From Lomentospora prolificans (taxonomy: Eukaryota > Ascomycota > Sordariomycetes > Microascales > Microascaceae), in contig JARFXM010000010.1 in the NCBI GenBank assembly GCA_029532625.1, positions 124,001-188,000 of the forward strand: a stretch of 64,000 nucleotides of DNA, written 5' to 3'. This document shows positions 34,231 through 45,998 of the stretch, piece by piece. A program made the translations under genes and the position numbers. The notes under the pieces were generated by a model. It saw nothing but the letters and a program-made list of their open reading frames with translations, was not told the origin of the DNA and ran no database searches. Numbering within the stretch: position 1 is the stretch's first letter; every line of letters starts with the position of its first letter.

Positions 34231-35895
34231 ATGACTACCAACATGCCAGCCCTCCTTTCGCTGTTCAGTATCGTCCTCTTCATCCTTCAGAGATGTACAT
34301 TTGTGTCCGCTTTCACGTATCAAGACTTTCAGCAAAACCCCAAGCTCACTCAAGAACTCTGTCCTCCATCGATTCAAGTCGCCGGGGATGATTTCGTTCT
34401 TGGCACTCGTCCATGACATGGATACTTTTCTGCGCTGCCGTCACATCCCTAGGATATTCTCTGCGAGTCTCAGCGTCCCAATCCAAAACACGCTCTTCCA
34501 CAGTGTAGCCTCTCTCCGTGGCGGTAGCCTCTCCTTCCCTGCGGGCTATGAAGGCCCTAAACCAATGGGGCGCGCTATGTTTCCAGTCAATGTTACACTA
34601 CGCGGAGTCCACAATGAGGATACAAATCCTCTCCAAGGTGCTTTGAGCGGCCAGGCGGTTTCAGCAATTCTCGAGATGGCCGTACACTATGTCATACCTC
34701 CCGTCAACTATCACGCACGAAGTCGATCCCATCGTTCTCTTCGCCCAGTACGGCGATACCGCAGTGGGGCTCTTTGTGGGGACCCATGTTGATCCATTGT
34801 CTGTGGCGCGCTCGGTTCTCCATTCAGTAGTGATCTATATCCGCGAGAATGGCCTTGATCACACGCTTCTGATCGAGTTCTGCGGCACCGACATCGACCG
34901 ACGCCGCACAGTCGGCATTGCCATCGATGCGACAGGTGGCTCCGCCCGCAATTGAAAATGTCCATTCCGTCGTAGACGTATGGAATCAAGCACACTGTGT
35001 TTCCGGTATCGAAAACGAGTTCTACCTTGAGAACCGGACGTTGCGGATGGTACCGAGTCGCATCAACCACCTTTTACCCAGCATAACCGGCGCTCCCGAT
35101 ACGAGCCGATATGATGACAATCACAATACCACCCTCGAGAAAGACTATACTTCAGAACATCTTAAAAGAAGCATAGCAAGGCTATGGGCACGAGCTGATT
35201 GTACGACAGTCAGGGTTGAAGACGGGGATATATGTGATAGTCTCGCCACCAAGTGTGGTGTCTCTGTTGAAGACTTCCTTGCTATTCATCCAAGTCCCAC
35301 ATTCTGCGATAGCCTTTTGCCAGATGATATTGTGTGCTGTGATGAGGGCGATACCAAAGCCACCGGCTAACGCAGACGGAACTTGCCGAGACATCAAAGT
35401 TCAAGAGAGCGATACTTGCACCACACTCGCCGGGGAGTGTGGGATACCAATAGGTCAGCTTCAAGAATTCAACGGAAACTACCGCGATTTCTGTAGCCCT
35501 ACCAAACTGACGGAGGGCATATGGGTTTGCTGCACGCTGGGAAGCCTGCCAGACCACTCGCCTAAGGCCAAAGCTGATGGTTCGTGCGTAACCCACACCC
35601 TCACTGCTGCTGGGCTATTGCGCAGGAGTACGAAACCACTGCCGAGAAGCTCATAGAGCATAACGAAGGCAAGACAGACGTGGGGCTGGGCCGGCTGCAA
35701 TAGCCTTTCCCTAATACACTTATCTGCGTTGGACCTGGGGGCCTCCCACTGCCATTGCCTAACCCGGACGCCACATGCGATCCGACAAAGCCGGGGACGG
35801 AGAAGCCAGTCGATATCGCGAAACTAGAGTGTTCAAGATCTAGGCCCTCGAGGTGGGACGCTTTTTGGGTCCTTTGCGAAGTTGGCAAGTATTAA
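34231..35895 (+). pseudogene. broken N-terminal half of a subgroup-C GH18 chitinase (LysM region)
   Basis: A start codon and signal peptide (34231 onward, ending VSAF) lead into TYQDFQQNPKLTQELCP, the conserved opening of fungal subgroup-C (killer-toxin-like) chitinases. Frame then shifts near 34400 to DMDTFLRC. It shifts again near 34700, giving VLFAQYGDTAVGLFVG, which matches the dodecin-like middle segment. Two LysM modules follow: ADCTTVRVEDGDICDSLATK to VCC at about 35197-35340, and DGTCRDIKVQESDTCTTLAG to VCC at about 35378-35540. Another frame change separates them at about 35345. A third LysM is split over two frames (CWAIAQEYETTAEKL, then TWGWAGCN), ending near LPNPDATCDPTKPGT. No CBM18 or GH18 catalytic domain follows. 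At least four frameshifts and internal stops rule out an intact gene; introns do not explain them. Confidence 0.8.
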
Positions 35896-36302
35896 CGGGA
35901 TTCGGAGCTGTTTTAGCCGAAGCTGAGCCGTCCCTGATCTAGCCTGAGCAGAGACTGAAATTGTCACGTGAGTCCAAGGCCGAAAGAGATGACCAGAATG
36001 GGGTCGTATTATTACAACAGTATTATAGTGTGATTCATATATGGTCTCAAGGAAGGTAAATCCCCCTAGGGCTACACTTCGTCCGGTCAACTTGGTACCC
36101 AAGGAGTGAATCTCGGCGCGACTAATAATAGGGAAAGGGGGATCGAGTGTAACGATTATTAGAGAGGCAAACATCGACCAAATATCAATCTGTATATTAT
36201 GCACTAACTTTCCAAACATAGGAACCTTTTCTTTTTCCCAATATTTGTGATAGAAATGAAGGAAAAAGTGAAATGAGTCCTCTTCGCCTATTACTGCGTC
36301 AC

Positions 36303-39300
36303 TTATAGCTCCTCGTCCATCTCCTCTTCCTCAGATGTCGTGAGCTCCCACTCGCTAAAGTTCTCATCCAAAAGATCATCCCTAGCTTCAGCTTTGCCAT
36401 GTCCGAATCCACTAAGATTCCACTTCTCAACACCCTCGACGCCCTTGAGATCGTTGGCGTACTCCCTGAAAACGTCTGCATTGAGCCGCTCATACTCATG
36501 GTAATCCTTGGGCCAGCCACCAAGTCTCTCGAGCGCGAGCTTGAGAAGATGGAGGTGCTGGCGGACGTATTGCCCGTCGGGAATGTCAGCTTGGCCGGGT
36601 AATTCATGAACAGCGTCGAGACCGTAGTTGGAACCGCTGTCGGGGCTCATGCTACCATCAAGACCGCCCTCCAATTCAGCGTGCGACGGGTCGGTGAAGA
36701 CGCGAAGAATGTTCTCATGCACGGCAGCGCTCTTCTTGTAGTACCTGTTGGCCATGTCCTGGCCACCGGCCTTCTGGCTCTGGTACCGTTGGGCGATACT
36801 CGTGTAGAGCTGGGTCATGAAGACAGACATTTGCAAAGTGGCAGGATGGCGGGTGCCGTGGACACGGCGGCAGTTGTATACAATGTCCTCTGCCAGACGA
36901 AGGGCAGCAGTCGAGTCACCAACGAGGTAGCGTGCGAGGATGTATCGCCGTCCAAGAGAGAGCGTAATGGACGGGTGCCAGCTGCTCTGGGCTTCGCGGC
37001 TCTGCCAGAGAATAGTCAACAGCCACGAAAGAGTGCGATAATCCTTCTGCTCGCCGAGAAGACCAATCATCTTGTTCAAGTGATTGAGACTGATGTTCTC
37101 AAGGCTTATCCTGAGTTCGCTGAGCACGTGGAGAACATCGCGCACAATGGTGCTAGACGCCTCAAGCATATCCTTGCGGGCAGCGCCATTTGGCTGGGGC
37201 TCAAGGTCTCGACCGGCGATGGTCATGCCCAAAGTGAGGACAAGCTTAGCCATAACCGGAGTGTGATACGAGTCTTGAGCCGAGATGTACTCAAAGGTTG
37301 CGAGAGCAAGGTCGCAGGCAGTATGATAACGCTGAGCACGCAGCAGATGAACGACGCCATCATTGCCGCAAATGCCGACGGAGCGAACAAAGTTGCGAGA
37401 CTTGTGGGTGTTAAAGTGCTGGAGCAGAGTTTGCAGGAAGATGTTGACCTGCTCATTCTTGCCCATCTTGACACGCCTGCCCTCGGTCTGGGTGAAGTAG
37501 CTGGCGTAGTCACTAAAGACTCGAGTGGCGGCTGCCAATCGCTCGCTATTGAGAAGGCAGTGGTAGAGGCGAGCGGTGGCAACAGTAACGTCGTGGAAGG
37601 AGCTTGACTTGGACTTCATGAGGTGACGCAACTCCTCAAAGTACACGTACTGTGTCGTTAACATGGCCAGGATCTCAGTCATAGCAGCGGAGCTACGTCT
37701 GAGGCTGTATTCGAGCTGAGCCAAGAAGACAAGACTATCGCGGCCCCGAGACGAAAGGTCGAAATTACTGACTCCGGCATTGGAAGTGTCTTTCATAACA
37801 ATCTGGCGGTACAACTCCTGCTGGAGCTGAGTGGCTTTGTCTGTCTGGTTCGTGGCAGCGTAACCAGATGCGACGGAAGATGCAGCTGCAATAAGCCTCG
37901 AAGACGATGTCTCGGAGCTGAGGACGTCAACAGTTACATCCCGGAGCTCCTTGGATAAGACTTCGGTTTCGTTCTGCTGCTGTCTGAGCCTCACAAGCTC
38001 AGAGAGCTTAGCCAAAGCCTCTTCATGGGCCCAGCTGTGGGTTTTGAGGATAGTATCAATTCGCTGCCTGAGAACCTTGACGGCTCGGTCGAGCTGGGTG
38101 GGAGACACATCCTCGGACTTGTGAGACGTGGCCATGCCGACCTGCTCTTCATACATCGAGTCCAAGGTGGCAGAGATGTCCTTGTGGTTGATCTCGTCAG
38201 AGTCGACCTTGAGAAGCTCTTCGTAGAGCTTGATAGCCTCAAATTCGTGACGCTCAGAGTCCTGACACATTTTGGCAAGTGTGAGGGTGGCCTGGATAGT
38301 TATGGAAGAGTTTGCGCCGTACACGGTCTTGCATTGGTGGCGATAATCCGCCATGACCTTGTGAATGACTGAGAACTCTCTGCCGGCGTTACGGAGGCAG
38401 TGAATATAGCGGTTAAAGACGTCGCGCACGAATGACTGATCCTGGAGTTTTGGGTTGGCCTTGGGATTCTTCAGGAAGGTCCCAAATAAGATCTTGTAGT
38501 AATCCATGGCATCATCAAAGAGACCCTTGTTCCAAAGCTCATTAGCGACAATGACAATAGGCTCAAATGCTTCGGGCTTGGCCACGTCCGAGTCTTTGTT
38601 CACCGCGCTAATGATCTTTTGGTAGTACTCAACGTGGATCGGACGAGGTCGAGTAAGCTCGGCCAACTCCCAGAGCATCTTGATTACAGAAGGATGCTCG
38701 GGACCGTAGTGGTCAGTGAAGTCCTCAAGCATTTCATGCCGAATCTTGATGACCTTCTCCATCTGCGACTGCTGTTCAAAGAAGCGAATAAGCTGCAAAG
38801 TTACGCGCTCCCTAACCTTGTTCTCGACGTTGCAGCCCGTCCTCATTGCGCGGTAAAGGCGAACACGGAGGTCAGCCTCCTTGTTGAGGCGACGGCGCGT
38901 ATGGTAGCAATCAGCCAGGCGCTGAGCAAGGTCAACGTAGCCATCAAAGTGCTTCGGAGGGGCCGTAACATCTTGAACATTAGGGGCAAATAGGGAGGGC
39001 CAGAGCGTGCGGAGGACACGCTTGATCAGACGAGTAGCATCCTGCCATCGGTGCTGGCCAGTGTACAGACGCGCAAGGTTGTACGCTGCGGTAAGCGTGG
39101 TCTGATCCATACTGCCGGATTTGCAGGCGTCGAGAATCATATCCTCTAGGGTAGACTCAGAAGTGACACGGTTCATGCTAGAACTCATCATTTGCATGAT
39201 CTCCTTGGAGCTGGTTTGGATATTTTGCTGAATCTCCTTGTAAGCCGAGCTCTGCGTACGGTTGGTACTCTGGTAGTATCGCGCGCAGTGTTTTAGGACG

Positions 39301-42300
39301 GAAAGCGACTCGGAGGCGAGACCGGCCTCCTTCATGACCTTGGCTATCTGGTGGAAGAGGCCAGCAGAGGTTTCTGACATGGTCATAACATCTCTGTTCT
39401 TGTAGTCTTCCCAGACACTGGAAAGGATGGAGGAAGCATCAATCTCACGTTTCTGCTTCTGGAGGAACTTGGTGTAGCCGAGAACAGCTTTGAACTTCCT
39501 TTCCTCCCAGATGTCGGAGTGATGAACACGGTACTCCCTGCTGGCTCGTTGCCAAATGTCGATATACGTATGCTCTGCGAGGTCTAGACGCCCATTAGAG
39601 GCGTATTTCTCGGCCTGCTTGAGCGAGAACTCGAAATCGTACGACCGTGCGCCTTCAACGAGCTCATCATGCTCCTCAACATCCAGGAGGAGGCTGACGC
39701 CAGTTCCAGCAGTGGCCTTGTCCCTTCGCCCTCGGAGGCGGACATGCAAATCTCCATCACGATCGCCCACCTCATGATTGGTCACGGAGTGAATGGAGTC
39801 GTTGATCTCCTGAGCCTTTTGTTCCTGGCCAGTGATCTGATAATGTTCGACCAACATTCTCAGAGTGGAAAGGACGTTTTCAGAGTTTTGGCCGTATTGG
39901 ATCTTGTAGCACTCAACCAAGAGATTGAGTATCTCTTCCCTCTTGTCCATATCGATTTTCTTGCTCTCGGTCTTGGAGGAAGTCATCTCGACAAAGATGC
40001 TGGAAAGTTGCATTGTCACAGTATCACGGGTACCTAGGACACTCTTGCTGAGAATAGCCGCCTCGTACATCAAAGGAATAGCCTTATCAATAAAGCCCAC
40101 ACGACGGTATAGTGTGGCTTCGAGGATCATGGACTGAAGGATAACTGGGCCCTTCTTCTCCAGCAGTTGGCGGTATATGCCAGTGACCATGGATTGATGG
40201 TCGATGAGGACAGGCGAAGGCCTGTTCTGCCATAGTGCTCCCTGGAGCAGAATAACAGTGGTCGATACAGGAAAAACCTTGGCGAATGCCTTGGCCACGC
40301 CAGCATCGCCTTCCTTCCGGTAGACCGGAGTCTTTCTAACATGGACGGGCCAATGCTTGATAGCAAAGTCAAGCAAGGGATATTTGGAAATTAGTTGATT
40401 AGCATCATGGCTGTCCAGGGTGTTGAGCGAGATTTCGTGCTGCTGGGGGACTGTGTTCTTAATGTAAAGCAACAACCTGCGGGCTAGATCTTCATCACTT
40501 TGCTTGACGCCGGGGACTAGTTTTCCCTTTGAAAAGATGTCCAAAATAGCGGAGCGGATGAGTCCGTGACGAAGGTAGGCCAGCCCGTCCTGGAGGAAGA
40601 CAAGCGCGTTGACCGGCCGAAGAGTGCCGAGCAGGTCGGGGTTCGCCTGATCAAGAATAGGATTCTTATCCATCGGAACGGAAGCAAGCGCTGTCAGTTC
40701 CTTCATAGAAAGAGGGCGCTCCGCCGTAGCTAGCCAGAGAAGCATGTGTTTGGCGCCGTCTTTGACATCGGGGGCCTGCAAAGCCTGATTGACAAAGTCC
40801 ATGACTGAAGGCTTCGAGGTTACGATAGACTCGACGGCCTTGTGCAGACTGTCCGGGTGTGTCTCCTGGCGGACTCGCTTGGTGGCGAGCTTGGCCCAGA
40901 GGAATGAGCCTTCAGAAACAGTAGCAATACGAGTGACCATAGTCTCCTGCTCCAGCTCAGACATGGAATTGAACGCCCTGGCGTGATCAAATTGACCGCG
41001 CACAACCGCAACGATGTCGTCAAAAATCAAGTCTTCGCGGATGATGAGGCTACTCTGAGAAGGTTCCGAAGCAGGCTTCTCAGCTCCGAGGGTAATCAGC
41101 CGCACATCGTGGGAAGCCTTGACTGCCGTGTTCAACATATTAAATAACGTTTGTTCACCACAAGAAGCCTCATCAATCCCGTCGATAACCAGAATCAACT
41201 CCTTAGCACCTGGTAGAGGAGACGAAAGTGCATCGCCGAGGGCTTTCCAAATGATTTCGTCATACTCCTTCTCGGCGGTAGCTTCCTTGCTAGCCTCCAA
41301 GGCATCTGTGAGAACTTGAAGAAGCTGAACGTTGCCAATGCGCCTTTCAAAAAGTTGGCTAAGAACAGTTTTCGCAATGGCACGAGGTGATGTCTCCGTG
41401 GGAATTCGGCTGTCTGCGTTGAATGCGTTAGACACACTGGAAACGTATATAGCAGGTCGAAGGGTAACATACTGATGGGAATAAAAATAGTGCTGTAGGT
41501 AACGCCTCCGATGGGGTGTTGGAGGTAGTCAACAATGACTGAAGCTAATACTGTCTTGCCAGATCCCTGCTTGCCACTGATGGACAGGGCTTTCTTCTGA
41601 CTTTTTAGGAAACGCGTCAAGTATGGGGCAATCCAAAGGCAGGTAAGCTCCTCACGGTCGTGGGCGAGATGAGAGGTCGAGTTCACGACATTTTTAAGAA
41701 CATAGTCCTCCGGGGCGACCCAGGTCTTGATTGCCTTGACGTTTGAGACTAGCAAACCGAGTTAGCGTGGCCTCCCTGCGTAGGCGTCAGGTGCTCCGAC
41801 GGTGGACACTCACCTTTGTTGGCGTCAACGCCCTCCTTCAAGAGCTGGTGCCTCCACATAGACTCGGCTGTCTTTTCACACCGGTCGACAAACGCCTTGA
41901 TCTGCGCGGGGAAGATGTTGTAGATGTTGATGGATACAGAGGAGCTCATCAATCCGCCGATGGCCTTGTGGAAGTGTGTCGAGACGCTAGCGACGAGTGT
42001 TACTAGGTCAGACAGACACAAAACGAGCTGTTCCTTGATGTCCTGAGACACATTGAACATCTCAGTGCGCTCGAGGAGATTTACGAGAGAACCCGACATG
42101 CTATAAAACAGTCCAAAGGAAATCATTAACGCCGGCGCATTCTCCCTGCCCAACTACAGTCTGTCAGTATGTCTGCATTGCCTAATCGGAGGCAAGTCAG
42201 ACACGTACCTCGAGCAACAATGCACAGTAACCATAAGCCAGCTGTGCGGCAAGATAACTATCACCCGCAAACTCTTCAATCGCTAAATCAAAAGAATGTA

Positions 42301-42697
42301 ATCGCTCGATAAAGAGCTGAGCCCAAGCAAGGACCTTGTCGTAACTGCTTCCCTCCGGGGGCAGCTGGCTCATTCGCTGTGTCCGAATCCATTCCAAAAT
42401 CGAATCATGTGTGGTACTTAGAAGCTTAGCCGAAGTGTCTGAACCGAGCTCAACGGAGCTTCGTCGCTTGAGGGAGTAAACAACATTAGAGATGTTGGAG
42501 GTATCGCCGATGCTCATCCGCCGGGAGAATGACCTCCGAGTGGACTGGCGGGAGCTTAAATTGCTGGAGAAGGGATCATCGGAGAAGGGGAGCGAAACTC
42601 GACGAGTATGTTGCGACGGGTGTGACTGGGAGGTGCCGTGTGCCTGGGGAAAGGCCCCGGGTGCCGTGGGTTGTACAGTAAGAATCGAAGGGCCCAT
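36303..42697 (-). CDS. NACHT-type STAND ATPase with long helical-repeat C-terminus
   Basis: Four minus-strand exons: 42209-42697, 41814-42153, 41473-41748 and 36303-41413, giving 2071 aa from the ATG at 42697. An in-frame ATG 87 nt upstream would add a poor-looking extension. Introns are 54, 65 and 59 nt. Residues 1-100 are Ser/Arg-rich and disordered. Residues ~110-275 form a helical domain resembling N-terminal effector regions of fungal STANDs. Walker A is GKQGSGKT (335-342) and Walker B is LILVIDGIDEA (~441-451), the NACHT/nephrocystin-3-like arrangement. A winged-helix region then leads into about 1400 residues of helical, TPR-like repeats, ending in an acidic tail (EEEEMDEEL). STAND proteins are ligand-triggered oligomerising switches in fungal self/non-self recognition and cell death. 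Ligand and effector output are unknown here. The intron-3 acceptor at 41414/41415 is the only one that preserves frame. Confidence 0.88.
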
Positions 42698-44654
42698 CGT
42701 ATTATTTACGAAATGTAAACTTAAGGAGGCCAAAATAAAGAAATGGTAACTATGTATAGAATCTTCCTTTATCAGAAGATTCAATCTGTTCGTGGAGTGT
42801 GGTCAGTTGATGGTTAATCCATGTCGCTCCGGTGCCCGACTACAGCTACGGGGATGCCTAATGGTTTATATGTCCGTGACCCCTCTCCCCTCATCTCTCA
42901 GATAAGCTTGTAAGCTCATAACAGATCAGTAGGAAGCCAGACTGTTAGCTTCCAACTCTTGGTCTCCGCGCTACGAAATGCCTCGCTCAAAGCCAAGGCA
43001 CGATCGTCTAGGGCCGAACCTATGCTCAGGGAGTCGGAGGGTGCTAGACACAACAACATATGATGGTCAGAAGCATTATTGGGCTCACTATGAGCTCTTT
43101 GGTGATCCTCAAACCTAAAAGCCCACCCTAGGTGTGCGGTGACTGAACGAGCCGCCGAGAGTTTGAGGAATTCCCCGACAGTGTGGATAGCAATGACGTT
43201 CAGCTGCTGTTCAGCTCAGCCCAATTTGACCAATAAACTTTCCACTCTTGTTAGCCGCTTCTGTTAGATCTCAATAATTGAGAGCCACACTTTCATCATG
43301 GATTGTCATACCATACTCTCGTGTCTCATTCTTTCCGTACGGGTTGTCTGAGGAGTAGGGGGAGATCAGCGGGACGGACGGAGCGGATGGGGCAGGCCGG
43401 TTCTCCCTCGAAGAAGTCGGGATCAGCAGCTAAATGTACGCCACATTCGCAGGACGCTCAAACACTTCAGCGGAGTCTACTACCATGCGGCGGAAGGGAA
43501 TATGGACAACAGAATGCGCCAGAAAGAAGATATGTCCAGTAGCGTCTGGCGAAGTAAGACATTGAGACGATCGCCCTAGAAGAGGACTGGGTGAACTCGG
43601 AGAATTTGGGAAAGGAAGTTGGGAACAAAAAAGAGCGTTCAGGTTTGGCTTGAACCTGGCTCATGAAGAGAGACACCCAGGGACGCCACGTCGTCAACGA
43701 CATATCCTAGCTTCCGTGCCAAGTGTAAGATGATGCCAGCTCGAGAGACAAGCGATTGGTGACGACTTTTTTAATCTATACCTATTACGATTAGTCACTA
43801 CGACTAGTAAACTCTCCGAGAATCAAGGCTAGGCAAGCCAAGGCATATTAGACAGAGACAGAAGGAAGCCAGCATAAATAAGTGGAGTTTCCTCTCACAG
43901 CAACCGAAGAGAGAAAACGGAACCTGCGCAATGCTCATTCGCTGAGTTTATCCGTGCTGCCCTGATACCTGTTGGTACACTGATACCAGTTGATAGAATC
44001 AAAGATGCTTAGCGACGCCAAACATGATAAGCTTCCCGGCACTACGACAAGTCTAGAGGAGGTACTACGTTCGCTGCCGCGCCCCAATAGGTGTCGCGAG
44101 CTCTATCGAGAATTGTGTGCCGCCTATTAGCGGTGCCGGCGTTTACTAAAGTGTCTAATAATAGGCGCTCGTGGCGGGTTACTATGGCTGGCGACGAAAC
44201 GCCGAGAACTATAGTAACATTCGAAATCTGATATCCTGACTGTAAATATACGAAAAAAAAAGTCTTGTACATGCAATGAATCCATAATTACGGCGTCTCC
44301 CTCGGGCCAGCAAGGTACGAATTACGGGCAGAATTCTTGTTCGTCTGCAGACGGCAATGAACGAAGGTGCCATCATCACCCAAAGCGCTGCTACTCTAGT
44401 TAGGGGTTGCTATTAACCATTGATCGCCATTCATGTTGATATAAATCCTACTCAATATAACCTGCCTTGGTCTACGTCTCCAAATTCATTTTGTGTTCTA
44501 CGCCTGATTACTTCCTTCAAAAGGTAGCCGGATATTTGTAAATTAAATATCTTATTGTATTTTCGACTATTCCCGCCCGGGCTATACCATTCTCTTTTCC
44601 TAACAGCCAGCAAGCCACCTTATCCACACCTACCCTACCTGCGCTAGTCCCATC
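42698..44654. other. intergenic, no supported gene
   Basis: Divergent region upstream of the STAND gene. Frames do not exceed 80 codons and none shows a domain. AT content rises toward 44.4-44.6 kb just before the NmrA-like pseudogene. Confidence 0.5.
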
Positions 44655-45415
44655 ATGGCTCCTGCAATCCTCATTGCTGGAGCTGGCTACATACCTGCCG
44701 AAGCCTTGTCGAAACCCCTTCAGAGTGTCTGGCCACTAAGAGTACTTTATCTGGTCACCGAATCCTTGCCCTTACGCGTTCTTCGGACTATGCAGCGGCA
44801 AAACAACTGGCCCAGCTTCCTGGCATCGCGGTCATCGAGCAGAACTAGGTCGATATCACTGTGGATTGGTTGCGCAGCTACGAAGTTGTCAATAGGGCAT
44901 TCATCGCGCCGCACTCCCAGCCAGATCAATCCGCAGAGGAGTCCAACCTTCCACCTGGCCGCATTAAGAGCAGGCGTCGAGTATGTTGTGCGAATCTCTA
45001 TAAATGCGCCCAGCGTTCGCCCAGTCTGCGATGCCTACTATCCGCGTTCGCATTGGGCAATTGAGACTATGCTGGCACGCCGGAATAGTCTCAAGTTGGA
45101 AGTGGGTTTCCTTCAAGCCAAACGGGTTCTCTACAATGTGCCTCTACACCGCAGCGGTGTTTATCAGGGAGAACCGCATGACTCGGAAACAGGGCTCTCT
45201 TAAAGTGATCGCATCAGAGGATGCGCACCAGGCGCGGTTCATTGATCCTTACGACATTGGTGGATTTGCAACTCGTCTCATATGCGAAAAGGACTTTATT
45301 CGGCACAATAAGGCAAAATATTGTTGTAAGCGGGCTAAAAGATACAACGTGTGAGGGCGGTCTACCGAGGTACGGGCATCATCAATGCGGGGATTCTGTG
45401 GCTGAGTCGACCTGA
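44655..45415 (+). pseudogene. NmrA-like NAD(P)-binding protein, frameshifted
   Basis: The start MAPAILIAGAG is the Rossmann-fold opening of NmrA-like regulators and atypical short-chain dehydrogenases, but the GxxGxxG loop is damaged. The protein continues in a second frame (SGHRILALTRSSDYAAAKQL, then VDITVDWLRSYEVVNRAFIA). In that frame a TAG stop at about 44846 separates VIEQN from VDITVDW. It returns to the first frame for TFHLAALRAGVEYVVRIS and CDAYYPRSHWAIETML, then shifts once more for FIRENRMTRKQGSLKVIASEDA and IDPYDIGGFATRL. At least three frame changes and one internal stop over 760 nt show loss of function. Intact relatives are about 300 aa and sense NAD(P)/NAD(P)H or act as reductases. 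Confidence 0.75.
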
Positions 45416-45656
45416 TGACCTCTCCGTCACGCCTCCCCGCATCGCATCGTGCGCCTCACTTCGTGTATGCCTCGCGTTCCTGAGGATTGAGGCCTTTGGG
45501 TGCAGTACAAAAAGTCTCCTACGGCGCACTGTGGTTGGTGACTAGTTTCGCCACACGATATACCACTCAGCTTGTAGCAGACTGCATATAGGAGAAGATT
45601 TGGACCATTTGAACATTCAGGCTGTCGATTTGGCTTAATAGTCGATACTATCCGTA

Positions 45657-45998
45657 ATGGGTTCCGCGTCGTCGACAGAGAACGCGTCTGCTGATGGCGC
45701 CGGCAAAAAGTCGCTTTACAAGCGCTATCGCGACTCCAAGGCTAGCAAGAGCGACACTATCTCGGATGAGGACATGCTCAAATACACTGGCAAGACCAGA
45801 GACGAGATGAACAACTGGGCCAAGACAGCTCCAGGGGTTGCTGGGAACCAGGCTGCTGGAAAACTTACCATGGGACCAACTAGCGGGCTTAGCGGCACGG
45901 CTGCCACCGAAGGGCTAGGAGGATGGGGCTGGGATTCGAACTCGGCACCCAAGTATCCTCCGAAACAGGATCAAGGAGGCAAGGAAGCTTCCAAATGA
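45657..45998 (+). CDS. small conserved-looking protein with N-myristoylation motif
   Basis: Single exon, 113 aa. The N-terminus MGSASS fits the consensus for N-myristoyltransferase (Gly2, Ser6). The body is hydrophilic, with a basic patch (KKSLYKRYRDSKASKS) that could add electrostatic membrane binding. An acidic/helical block (TISDEDMLKYTGKTRDEMNNWAKTAPGV) and a Gly/Ala/Thr-rich tail containing GLGGWGWDS follow. No catalytic motif. Codon use is regular and there is no internal disruption, in contrast to the pseudogene 240 nt upstream. Likely a peripheral membrane protein; I cannot name a family. Confidence rests on coherent composition and the terminal motif. Confidence 0.6.
   Translation: MGSASSTENASADGAGKKSLYKRYRDSKASKSDTISDEDMLKYTGKTRDEMNNWAKTAPGVAGNQAAGKLTMGPTSGLSGTAATEGLGGWGWDSNSAPKYPPKQDQGGKEASK

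Noticed and set aside
36606..37607. Plus-strand open frame of 333 codons
   Set aside because: Antisense to the STAND ATPase exon, whose frame, domains and splicing are coherent; the plus frame has no domain.
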